This document shows, piece by piece, positions 57,115 through 64,000 of a stretch of DNA of 64,000 bases (within the stretch, counting starts at the first letter, position 1; each line of letters opens with the position of its first letter). Position numbers and translations under genes: made by a program. This DNA is from Burkholderiales bacterium (lineage in GTDB: Bacteria; Pseudomonadota; Gammaproteobacteria; Burkholderiales; Burkholderiaceae_C): contig CANFPU010000003.1 in assembly GCA_947448955.1 (NCBI GenBank), forward strand, positions 22,580 through 86,579, written 5' to 3'. The notes beneath the pieces are model-generated. The model had not been told where the DNA came from and did no database searches. It saw only the letters and a list, made by a program, of their open reading frames with translations.

Positions 57115-57282
57115 TGCGCTGCGAGCCCAGCAACTGTGGCTCGCGGTGCCAGCCGTGGCTTGCGTGGTGGCCTGGGTCGGCACCGTGCGTCGCTCGTTGG
57201 CCAGTTGGTCGATGCCGCCCACGGTGGCTGCGGTGACGAGCATCGCCAGGACTAGGGATAGCAGTGGGTGGGTCGTGTTCAT
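57115..57282 (-). CDS. Candidate small exported protein, 3' end unresolved
   Basis: From an ATG at 57282 with GGAG 7 bases upstream, the minus strand reads MNTTHPLLSLVLAMLVTAAT and about 35 more residues, a plausible signal peptide followed by a short hydrophilic part. Small proteins of this shape are common in Burkholderiales. The frame has no stop before it enters the methyltransferase gene antisense, so the true 3' end may be lost by frameshift or lies beyond 57115. Listed only up to the methyltransferase stop. Function unknown. Confidence 0.3.
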
Positions 57283-57455
57283 GGCGGCGCTCCGTTCGGC
57301 AGGTTGGTTCGATGGCCTGAACTCTAGCCAGTGCTAACGCCGATCACCAGCGCGCTGCGATGAGGCGCAGCACCTGCCGACGGAATGCCGATCCCGGCGA
57401 TGCAGGGTGTATCGCACGGGTTCTCTCCGATGCCTGTCGAGTGGCCAAATTGATG

Positions 57456-57472
57456 GGTCCCCATCGGGGGCC
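57456..57472 (-). terminator. Possible hairpin downstream of the amidase gene
   Basis: Stem GGTCCCC / GGGGGCC with ATC loop, 22 bases beyond the amidase stop. There is no T-tract, so termination is uncertain. Apart from this and the small candidate ORF, I see nothing in 57115-57493. Confidence 0.3.
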
Positions 57473-57493
57473 GCCGGTTTCGGTCGCAGGCGC

Positions 57494-58687
57494 TCAGTGG
57501 CCGACGCCCGCGTCAGCCAGGCGTGCGGCCAGCGCGACCAGTGCGCGGTCGCTGCCCACCGGGCCCAGCAGCGACAAGCCCATCGGCGCGCCGTCGCGTC
57601 CTGCCAGCGGCAAACTGATCTGCGGCGTGCCGCTCAGGCCTGAGATGCACATCAGCACGACGGCGCGGTTGCGGTAGGCCTCTAGCGTGCTCTCAGCGGC
57701 GTTGCGAAGCGGCGCCACATCGGGCATCGTTGGCATCAGCAGTACGCCGTCCTGGCCCAGTAATGCGGCGATCTGGGCGGCGTAAGCGACGCGGAAGGCA
57801 TGACCGGCGCTGGCCTGCGCATCGCTGACTTGGCGCGACCAAGCAAAGCGTTCGGCCACGCCTGGGCCCAGTGGCGGCGCATAGCGCTCGATCATCGGGC
57901 CGTCGGTCATCCAGGCCTCGCGGCCTTGGATGTGGCGGAAATGCCAGTACATCGCTTCGAAACTGTCTCGTGCCAGCGTCACTGGCGCAGCCTGACCCAG
58001 CACGGCCTGTACCTGCTCGGCGGCACCTCGCGCCGCTTCGGCCACGGGGGCGTCGAGCAGCGCCCAAACATCGGTCGGCCACAATAGGCGGGGCACTTTG
58101 GGCGCTGGCTTGGGGTCGGCGCCAAGCAGCACCTCGGCGACTCGGGCAAACGTGCTGGTGTCGCGGGCGAAGAAGCCACAGGTATCAAAGCTCGGTGCCA
58201 GGTCGAGCGCGCCTTCCAGGCTGATGCGGCCGTGGCTGGGTCGCAGTCCGATCAAGCCGCAGTGACTGGCCGGTCCGCGCACTGAACCGCCGGTGTCGGT
58301 GCCGAGTGCGAAATCACACAGTCGGTTCGACACCGCCGACGCCGATCCTGAAGAAGATCCACCGCTGATCCGGTCGGGCGCTGCGCCGTTGATCGGCGCG
58401 CCGAAATGCGCGTTGTTGCCATTCATCGAAAACGCCAGTTCGTCGGTGACGGTCTTGCCGACAAACGCGGCGCCCGCATCGAGCAGGCGCTGCACGGTGG
58501 GTGCATGGCGGGTCTTGATGCCCGACATCGCCAACAGGATCGGCGAGCCTCCTCCGGTGGGGTAGCCCGCGACGTCGAACAGGTCCTTGACGCCGAAGCA
58601 AAGGCCTGTGAGCGGCCCGGTGGCTGCGCGCGCTACCGGTACATCGGGATACGGGACGAAGGCATGGGCGGGGTCATGGATGGTCAT
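57494..58687 (-). CDS. Amidase (amidase-signature family)
   Basis: 397-residue serine hydrolase. The Ser-cisSer-Lys triad is visible: Lys in GVKDLFD, the glycine/serine stretch SGGSSSGSASA and the nucleophile region DTGGSVRGPA. The ATG at 58687 (MTIHDPAHAFVPYPDVP) follows AGGACAG. Related enzymes hydrolyse diverse amides; this is not GatA because the neighbours are unrelated. Substrate unknown. Confidence 0.9.
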   Translation of the reverse strand: MTIHDPAHAFVPYPDVPVARAATGPLTGLCFGVKDLFDVAGYPTGGGSPILLAMSGIKTRHAPTVQRLLDAGAAFVGKTVTDELAFSMNGNNAHFGAPINGAAPDRISGGSSSGSASAVSNRLCDFALGTDTGGSVRGPASHCGLIGLRPSHGRISLEGALDLAPSFDTCGFFARDTSTFARVAEVLLGADPKPAPKVPRLLWPTDVWALLDAPVAEAARGAAEQVQAVLGQAAPVTLARDSFEAMYWHFRHIQGREAWMTDGPMIERYAPPLGPGVAERFAWSRQVSDAQASAGHAFRVAYAAQIAALLGQDGVLLMPTMPDVAPLRNAAESTLEAYRNRAVVLMCISGLSGTPQISLPLAGRDGAPMGLSLLGPVGSDRALVALAARLADAGVGH

Positions 58688-58821
58688 GGTCTGTCCTGTT
58701 GAGTTTGGCAAGGTTTGTTTCGTCACGCGAGTGTCGGTGATGTGGCGCCGACACGCCGGCCCGCCAGCGCGATACTTGGCTGGCTGCGGCCCATCGTGAG
58801 CGCCGCCAGGAGACTCTGCTG

Positions 58822-59238
58822 ATGAGAAAAACTGTCCAGTCCATGGTCGATGAAGCGATGGCTGTCATCACCACCTACAGCGTCGACGACGCGCGTGAGC
58901 TGCATGGCCGCGACGATGTGGTGTTCGTCGACCTGCGCGACCCGCGTGAACTCGAGCGCGAGGGCGTGATCCCCGGTGCCTTCCACGCGCCCCGCGGCAT
59001 GCTCGAGTTCTGGGTTGACCCGGAGTCGCCGTACCACAAGCCGGTGTTCAGTGAGCCCGGCAAGCGCTATGTTTTGTTTTGCGCCGGCGGTTGGCGCTCT
59101 GCGCTGTCGACCCAGACCCTGCAGCAAATGGGTCTGGAAGAAGTCGGCCATATCGAGGGCGGCTTTGGCGCCTGGAAAGCAGCCGGCGCGCCGGTGGCTG
59201 ACAAGGCGGTGGCGCGCAGCAAGCCTGCGGGTGTTTGA
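58822..59238 (+). CDS. Rhodanese-like sulfurtransferase
   Basis: 138-residue single-domain rhodanese. Active-site loop FCAGGWRSAL contains the sulfur-carrying Cys; CDC25-like FVDLRDPREL precedes it. AGGAG 9 bases before the ATG. Probably cytoplasmic sulfur relay or cyanide detoxification; donor and acceptor unknown. Confidence 0.9.
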   Translation: MRKTVQSMVDEAMAVITTYSVDDARELHGRDDVVFVDLRDPRELEREGVIPGAFHAPRGMLEFWVDPESPYHKPVFSEPGKRYVLFCAGGWRSALSTQTLQQMGLEEVGHIEGGFGAWKAAGAPVADKAVARSKPAGV

Positions 59239-59362
59239 GGCGTGACATAGCGCACGGCGGCGTTTTGACGTCGCGCATTCGTTGCCTCTATGCTAGCCGT
59301 TGAGCGTCCGCCACCTTTGTCTGGTGCCTATCGCTAAGGGAGTAAGGAGGATGGCTGCGGTG

Positions 59363-59893
59363 ATGAATGCCGATGCGGTTGGCGTGACAAGCCTGCAAGG
59401 CAAGCTGTTGCTGATCGATGCCGAGCAGACCAATGCCCGGGTCGTTGCTGGCCTGCTGGCTGCGCATTGCGGGGTCCGTCTGGTCCACGCGACCGACGGA
59501 CTTGCCGGCGTGGCACTGGCGCTGAGAGAGCGGCCTGACTTTGTGATCCTGGACATGCGGCTGCCTGACATCGGTGGGGTCGAGGTCGTTCGCAGGCTGA
59601 ACGCAGAGATCACCCAGCGCGGCTTGCGGGTGGTGATCCTCACCAGCGAACACGCTTCGATCGACACGGTCAAGGCGATGAGTCTGGGCGTTTTTGAGTA
59701 CTGGCCCCGACAGCTTGAGCCGCGACTGTTGGAGGCCGGATTGCGTCGCGCGCTGACGGGCCGGCGGCCGGATCCGGCGCGCCGCTTGCCGCGCCAGTTC
59801 CGAACGGGTCGGGCGCTCAGCGATGAACTTGCTGCGCTGTCGATCCCGTCAAGTTCTGGGCCACCCGCTCGGCAATCGCCAAACTGGCCGTGA
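59363..59893 (+). CDS. Receiver-domain (response-regulator-like) protein with degenerate active site
   Basis: 176 residues from the ATG at 59363 (AAGGAGG ends 12 bases before; a GTG at 59360 and an ATG abutting the Shine-Dalgarno at 59351 are alternatives). A CheY-like receiver spans about 13-132. The phospho-accepting Asp is present (D64 in VILDMRLPD) and T94 too, but the N-terminal acidic pair is D19-A-E21 and the conserved Lys-Pro is R116-Q117. There is no DNA-binding or enzymatic output domain; the ~45-residue tail is basic. The last 77 bases overlap the convergent oxidoreductase gene. Partner kinase unknown. Confidence 0.75.
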   Translation: MNADAVGVTSLQGKLLLIDAEQTNARVVAGLLAAHCGVRLVHATDGLAGVALALRERPDFVILDMRLPDIGGVEVVRRLNAEITQRGLRVVILTSEHASIDTVKAMSLGVFEYWPRQLEPRLLEAGLRRALTGRRPDPARRLPRQFRTGRALSDELAALSIPSSSGPPARQSPNWP

Positions 59894-60953
59894 GCCCTGG
59901 TGACTCAATACCGAACAGATTGACCAGCCCGGGCACGCCGTGTGTCTCGACGCCGTCGATGCGGAAGTCAGCCGCTGCCTCGCCCGGACCGCTGATCTTG
60001 GGCCGCAGACCGGCATAGCCCGGCTGCAGGGTGCCGTCGGCCAGTGCGGGCCAGTAGCGACGCACCTCGTCGTAGAACGTCCCGGCGCCGGCCGGATCCA
60101 CGCTGTAGTCGATCTGATTCACCCACTCGAAGCTGGGGCCGAACCTGGCCTGGCCGCCGAGATCAAGCGTTAGGTGAACCCCCAGGTGACTGCTCTGGCC
60201 GGGTGCCGGGTAGACCAAGCGCGAGAACGGCGCACGGCCGCTGAGCGTGAAATAACAGCCCTTGGCCAGATGTTCTCGCGGCACCTGATCGGGCGCCAAG
60301 CCAGCCAGCGCACGCGCCAGCGCAGGTGCATCCAGCCCTGCGCTGTTGACCACGCAGGCCGCGCGCAGCGTCATCGGCTCGGCATCTTCACTGCTCACCT
60401 CGAGTTCGATGCCTTGCGGCGTGATGTGCCCGCGGTGGACTCTTGAGCCCAGCGCCAGCACGGCGCCAGCGCGTTCGGCGTCACCCAGCAAGGCCAGCAT
60501 CAGGCCGTGGCTGTCGACGATGCCGGTGGACGGCGACAGCAGTGCGCCCACGCAGTGCAGCGCCGGCTCCAGTGCGGTCGCCTGCGCTGCGCAGAGTGGC
60601 TGAAGGTCGGACACGCCGTTGGCGATCGCGGTGGCACGCAGCCGATCGAGGGCTGGCAACTCATCGGCGCTGGTGGCGACGATCAGCTTGCCGCAGCGTT
60701 GGTGGGCCACGCCGTGGCTGGCGCAGTAGTCGTAGAGCAAGCGATTGCCCCGCACACACAGCCCGGCCCGCAGCGACCCGGGTGGGTAGTAGATGCCGGC
60801 GTGGATCACCTCGCTGTTGCGTGAGCTGATGCCGGTGCCGAAAGCGTTCTCGGCCTCGAGCACGATCACCTCCCGGCCGGCAAGCGCCAGCGCGCGCGCC
60901 ACCGCCAGGCCGACGACGCCAGCGCCGACCACCACCGCATCGATCTGTTCCAC
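59817..60953 (-). CDS. FAD-dependent oxidoreductase, LhgO/L-2-hydroxyglutarate oxidase-like
   Basis: 378-residue DAO-family flavoprotein. N-terminal FAD-binding [17 protein letters not shown], then [20 protein letters not shown], which is characteristic of the LhgO/L2HGDH group, and a C-terminal [16 protein letters not shown]. It would oxidise L-2-hydroxyglutarate or a similar 2-hydroxyacid to the keto acid. Translation starts at GTG 60953. Together with the tartrate/malate-type dehydrogenase 12 bases upstream it forms a 2-hydroxyacid pair on the minus strand. Confidence 0.86.
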   Translation of the reverse strand: MEQIDAVVVGAGVVGLAVARALALAGREVIVLEAENAFGTGISSRNSEVIHAGIYYPPGSLRAGLCVRGNRLLYDYCASHGVAHQRCGKLIVATSADELPALDRLRATAIANGVSDLQPLCAAQATALEPALHCVGALLSPSTGIVDSHGLMLALLGDAERAGAVLALGSRVHRGHITPQGIELEVSSEDAEPMTLRAACVVNSAGLDAPALARALAGLAPDQVPREHLAKGCYFTLSGRAPFSRLVYPAPGQSSHLGVHLTLDLGGQARFGPSFEWVNQIDYSVDPAGAGTFYDEVRRYWPALADGTLQPGYAGLRPKISGPGEAAADFRIDGVETHGVPGLVNLFGIESPGLTASLAIAERVAQNLTGSTAQQVHR

Positions 60954-60965
60954 GGCGTGTCCGGT

Positions 60966-62042
60966 TTAGAGGCCGCCAGCCACCAGCGCTGCCACCGCCT
61001 CGCCGACTTGCGTGGTGTTGGCTGCACCGCCCAGATCGGGCGTTCGCGGACCGTCGCGCAACACCCGCTCGATTGCGCGCAGCACCGCGTTGTGCGCCTC
61101 GCGGTGGCCCAGGAAATCGAGCATCATCGCTGCCGACCAAATCATCGCCACCGGGTTGGCGATGTTGCGGCCGTAGATGTCGGGGGCCGAGCCATGCACG
61201 GGCTCGAACAGGCTGGGGAACTTGCGCTCGGGGTTCAGGTTGGCCGACGGCGCGATGCCAATCGTGCCGGTGCAGGCCGGCCCCAGGTCGGACAGGATGT
61301 CGCCGAACAGGTTGGTGGCCGCGACCACGTCGAAGCGCTGCGGTTGCAGCACGAAGCGCGCGGCCAGAATGTCGATGTGCTGCTTGTCCCAGGTGATGTC
61401 GGGGTGGCGGGCGGCGGCCTCAGCGGCGCGCTCGTCCCACCAAGGCATCGAGATCGCGATGCCGTTGCTCTTGGTCGCCACCGTGACATGCTTGCGTTCT
61501 CGGCTACGGGCCAGGTTGAAGGCGTAGTTCAGCAGCCGTTCGCTGCCATGCCGGGTGAAGATCGATTCCTGCACCACGAACTCGCGTTCGGTGCCGGCAA
61601 ATGCCACGCCACCCACGGCAGAGTACTCGCCCTCGGTGTTCTCGCGAACGATCAGCATGTCGATCTCGCCGGGTTTTCTGTTTGCCAAGGGGCAGGGGAC
61701 ACCCTCGAACAGCCGCGCCGGACGCAGGTTGATGTATTGGTCGAATTCGCGCCGGAACTTCAGCAACGAGCCCCACAGCGACACATGGTCCGGCACCGCT
61801 GCCGGCCAGCCCACGGCGCCGAACAGGATCGCGTCCATGGCGCCGATCTGGTCCTTCCAGTCGTCGGGCATCATCTGGCCGTGTTGGGCGTACCAGTCAC
61901 AGCTGGCCCAGTCTATCGGCGTGAAGTCCAGTGGCAGGCCAAAGCGCTTGACGACGGCGGCCAGCACGCGCTGGCCTTCCGGCATCACTTCGCGGCCGAT
62001 GCCGTCGCCTGGGATGATTGCGATGCGCTGGGGCTGGCTCAT
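60966..62042 (-). CDS. Tartrate/D-malate dehydrogenase-like, isopropylmalate dehydrogenase family
   Basis: 358-residue NAD-dependent beta-decarboxylating dehydrogenase. IIPGDGIGREV start, substrate-binding arginines in YINLRPAR and IVRENTEGEYSAVGG, metal-binding Asp in NLFGDILSDLG and nucleotide site FEPVHGSAPDIYGRNIANP. The pattern and length match TtuC/DmlA-type tartrate/D-malate dehydrogenases rather than LeuB, and no leu genes flank it. No transcription regulator is adjacent. Confidence 0.86.
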   Translation of the reverse strand: MSQPQRIAIIPGDGIGREVMPEGQRVLAAVVKRFGLPLDFTPIDWASCDWYAQHGQMMPDDWKDQIGAMDAILFGAVGWPAAVPDHVSLWGSLLKFRREFDQYINLRPARLFEGVPCPLANRKPGEIDMLIVRENTEGEYSAVGGVAFAGTEREFVVQESIFTRHGSERLLNYAFNLARSRERKHVTVATKSNGIAISMPWWDERAAEAAARHPDITWDKQHIDILAARFVLQPQRFDVVAATNLFGDILSDLGPACTGTIGIAPSANLNPERKFPSLFEPVHGSAPDIYGRNIANPVAMIWSAAMMLDFLGHREAHNAVLRAIERVLRDGPRTPDLGGAANTTQVGEAVAALVAGGL

Positions 62043-62204
62043 GGTGAGGTTGCTGTCTGTTGTTGGTGGGTCAATGCTAGACCATCGCACCAACGCGGTC
62101 GGCGGAGCTGCTTGCCCCGACCCTGACCTCAGTCAAGCCGTTCCGGTGCGGCTGCCTGTAGCCTGCCGGCTGCTCCCCGACGGCCGCTGTGCGGCGCGAA
62201 CCCC

Positions 62205-63494
62205 ATGTCGACTGTTCCTGATCCTGCCCTGGCGGCCTGCGCGGTGGTGCCCCATGCGATCCCGGCCACATTGCGCCACGTCTGGGCTGCCAGCGGCTTG
62301 AACGCCATGACCCTGGCGGGCCGACGCTTGTTGCCGATCATCCAAGGCGGCATGGGCGTGGGCGTGTCGGCGCACCGTTTGGCGGGTGCCGTGGCAGCGC
62401 AGGGCGGGGTCGGCACGCTCAGTTCAGTGGATTTGCGCCGCCACCATCCAGACCTGATGGCCCGCACCCAGGGGCTGTCCTCGCGGGTCGGCTGCGATGC
62501 CGACACCAGGCGTCAGATTGACGCTGCGAACCTGGAGGCGGTAGGCCGCGAGGTCGAAGCCGCACGCGCCGCTGCGGGCGGCTGTGGTCTGATCGCCATG
62601 AACGTGATGCGCGCGGTCAGCGACTACGCGGCCTATGTCAAGCGCTCGCTCGAGGCTGGCGTCGACATGTTGGTGGTCGGCGCAGGCTTGCCGCTGGATC
62701 TGCCCGACTTGGCGGCCGACCATCCCAAGGCATTGCTGGTGCCCATCCTCAGTGACGCCCGCGGCGTGGCATTGGTCGTCAAGAAATGGGAACGCAAGCA
62801 TCGCCTGCCCGATGCCATCGTGATCGAACATCCCAGGCTGGCTGGCGGCCACCTGGGTGCGGCCAAGCTTGCCGACCTGAACGACCCGCGTTTCGATTTC
62901 GAGCGCGTGATCCCCGAATCCCTGCAATTTTTGAGGCAGGCTGGGCTGGAGGGGCGAATTCCACTCATTGCAGCGGGCGGCATCCGCCGCTGCGAAGACA
63001 TTGCGCGCATCCAGGGTCTGGGCGGCGCAGGCGTGCAGTTGGGCACGCCGTTTGCGGTGACCTGGGAGTGCGATGCCAGCGATGCGTTCAAAAGAGTGCT
63101 GGCCGAGGCCCGCGATGAGGATTTGGTCGAGTTCACCAGCGTGGCTGGACTGCCAGCGCGAGCGGTGGCCACGCCCTGGCTCAAGGCTTACCTCAAGATC
63201 GAGCCCAGATTGCAGGCGGTGGCCAAGCCCAGATCGCGCTGCACCAAGGCCTTCGATTGCCTGGCCCACTGCGGCTTGCGCGACGGCTTGTCCGGTTGGG
63301 GCCAGTTCTGCATCGATCACCAACTCGCTGCCGCGCTGCGCGGTGACCTCAAAAAGGGCTTGTACTTTCGAGGCGTTGGCGCGCTGCCCTTTGGCACACA
63401 GATCCGCAGTGTGCGAGAGTTGATCGAGCGATTGCTGACCGGCGGTTTGGCCCTGCCTCAGCCGCTCGCGCCGCGGCAAGCCGCCCTGGTTTGA
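62205..63494 (+). CDS. Nitronate monooxygenase / NAD(P)H:flavin oxidoreductase-like protein
   Basis: 429-residue FMN-binding TIM barrel of the 2-nitropropane dioxygenase family. IIQGGMGVGVSAHRLA binds FMN phosphate, RLAGGHLGA carries the catalytic His of nitronate monooxygenases, and AAGGIRRCEDIARI with GVQLGTPFA is typical. A C-terminal cysteine cluster (RCTKAFDCLAHC...FC) is present. The start at 62205 has no obvious Shine-Dalgarno; the ATG at 62307 (MTLAGRRLLPIIQGG) would give a conventional N-terminus. Divergent from the tartrate dehydrogenase gene. Confidence 0.85.
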   Translation: MSTVPDPALAACAVVPHAIPATLRHVWAASGLNAMTLAGRRLLPIIQGGMGVGVSAHRLAGAVAAQGGVGTLSSVDLRRHHPDLMARTQGLSSRVGCDADTRRQIDAANLEAVGREVEAARAAAGGCGLIAMNVMRAVSDYAAYVKRSLEAGVDMLVVGAGLPLDLPDLAADHPKALLVPILSDARGVALVVKKWERKHRLPDAIVIEHPRLAGGHLGAAKLADLNDPRFDFERVIPESLQFLRQAGLEGRIPLIAAGGIRRCEDIARIQGLGGAGVQLGTPFAVTWECDASDAFKRVLAEARDEDLVEFTSVAGLPARAVATPWLKAYLKIEPRLQAVAKPRSRCTKAFDCLAHCGLRDGLSGWGQFCIDHQLAAALRGDLKKGLYFRGVGALPFGTQIRSVRELIERLLTGGLALPQPLAPRQAALV

Positions 63495-63523
63495 AAATCT
63501 GATGGCCGCTCGATCCGATCATC

Positions 63524-63543
63524 GGATTGGATTGGATTGGATC
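63524..63543 (+). repeat. Pentanucleotide tandem repeat (GGATT)3GGATC
   Basis: Three GGATT units and a GGATC variant in the 124-base gap upstream of the last SDR gene. Just before it is the short palindrome CCGATCATCGG (63515-63525). Confidence 0.85.
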
Positions 63544-63618
63544 GGGTCTGATCGCGGGTTTTCTCGTGGGGCGTCTTGTGGCAGACTGCCGCCTCCTTCC
63601 ACCGACCGAGAGCGTTCC

Positions 63619-64000
63619 ATGACCGCAGCCGCCCCGCACAACCGAATTGCCTTGGTCACCGGTGCCGGCTCGGGCATCGGCCTGGCCTGTGCGGCCGCAT
63701 TGTTGGCCGACGGCTGGCGAGTGGTCTACACCGGCCGTCGCGCCGATGCACTGGCCAGTGCGATTGCCCGGGCCGGTGACCCTTGGGGCGACATCGCTGA
63801 TCGCACCATGGCCTGGCCTTGCGATGTTGGCGATGAGCATGCTGTCGCCGCGCTTTTCGACGCTGTTCGCGCGCGCTTCGGCCGGCTCGACCTGTTGTTC
63901 AACAACGCTGGCGTCTCGTTACCGGGTCGCAGCCCTGACGAACTCGACGCCGCCGCCTGGCGCCGTGCGGTCGACACCAACCTCAACGGTTCGTTTTTCT
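63619..64000 (+). CDS. Short-chain dehydrogenase/reductase (3' end outside window)
   Basis: Starts MTAAAPHNRIALVTGAGSGIGLAC, the NAD(P)-binding TGXXXGIG motif, with NNAG (FNNAGVSLPG) and a DTNLNGSFF helix at the window edge. The catalytic YXXXK is beyond the window, so it is a partial classical SDR with unknown substrate. Confidence 0.9.
   Translation, partial: MTAAAPHNRIALVTGAGSGIGLACAAALLADGWRVVYTGRRADALASAIARAGDPWGDIADRTMAWPCDVGDEHAVAALFDAVRARFGRLDLLFNNAGVSLPGRSPDELDAAAWRRAVDTNLNGSFF

Noticed and set aside
57101..57337. Plus-strand ORF starting inside the methyltransferase end
   Set aside because: No Shine-Dalgarno, overlaps the methyltransferase end, and is antisense to the better minus-strand candidate.
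1..64000. CRISPR arrays, tRNA/rRNA genes, complete insertion sequences, prophage or origin of replication
   Set aside because: Looked for direct-repeat arrays, cloverleaf genes, transposase-like proteins and DnaA-box clusters; none was recognised, although short or degenerate copies could be missed by eye.

Overview
The window is a 64 kb piece of a high-GC betaproteobacterial chromosome. The gene set and order point to the order Burkholderiales, most likely the Leptothrix/Rubrivivax/Ideonella group. Pointers are the betaproteobacterial form of S9, a trimeric-porin gene of Burkholderia type, a DksA without its zinc cysteines, the MerR regulator LiuR beside isovaleryl-CoA dehydrogenase, and a type II secretion operon in the order G-H-I-J-K-L-M-N-D-E-F with gspC divergent. 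The genus is an inference; no rRNA or tRNA gene was seen.

Layout. 1-6.3 kb: the end of rplM, then rpsI, erpA, ilvA, an OsmC-like protein, coq7, a porin and a small exported repeat protein. Several of these units end in clear intrinsic terminators. A short transcription unit with its own promoter and terminator (3038-3176, minus) lies upstream of ilvA. 6.3-7.45 kb: an accessory islet with a hairpin cluster, a truncated ABC-transporter ATPase and a MazF-type toxin with its ribbon-helix-helix antitoxin. 7.5-18.7 kb: a complete general secretory (type II) system. 18.7-22.4 kb: a metallo-beta-lactamase-fold hydrolase, an FFLEELY-motif protein, a lipase-like hydrolase and an HDOD protein. 22.6-28.5 kb: a complete RND efflux operon (adaptor, pump, outer-membrane factor). 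28.6-35.2 kb: ribokinase, AMP nucleosidase, a MATE exporter, a CoA-transferase and type III pantothenate kinase. 35.2-40.2 kb: hslVU, a STAS-domain protein, dksA and a CobW-type GTPase, all on the minus strand. 40.4-48.4 kb: corC, lnt, glyQ, glyS, gmhB, plsC and a YgjP-like metallopeptidase, all on the plus strand. 48.4-55.9 kb: a leucine/acyl-CoA catabolic block (liuR, its operator, liuA, carbonic anhydrase, aceK, thiolase, SDR, second acyl-CoA dehydrogenase). 55.9-64 kb: methyltransferase, amidase, rhodanese, an atypical receiver protein, an L-2-hydroxyglutarate-oxidase-like flavoprotein, tartrate/isopropylmalate-type dehydrogenase, a nitronate-monooxygenase-like protein and a cut SDR.

How they fit together. 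Most of the window is core metabolism and envelope biogenesis. corC-lnt-glyQS-gmhB-plsC joins lipoprotein acylation, LPS heptose and phospholipid synthesis with glycyl-tRNA synthetase. The liu block breaks branched acyl-CoA down to acetyl-CoA, and AceK in its midst would divert that acetyl-CoA to the glyoxylate shunt. The GspC-N set builds a secretion machine across the envelope.

The observations most worth checking are the 104-nt RNA candidate upstream of ilvA, the loss of the catalytic nucleophile in GmhB (Asp to Gly by one base), the toxin-antitoxin islet abutting a broken ABC gene, the perfect 22-bp palindrome between liuR and liuA, the receiver protein with missing active-site residues, and the STAS protein between hslV and dksA. 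I found no CRISPR array, prophage, complete insertion sequence or replication origin, and no clearly new multi-gene system.
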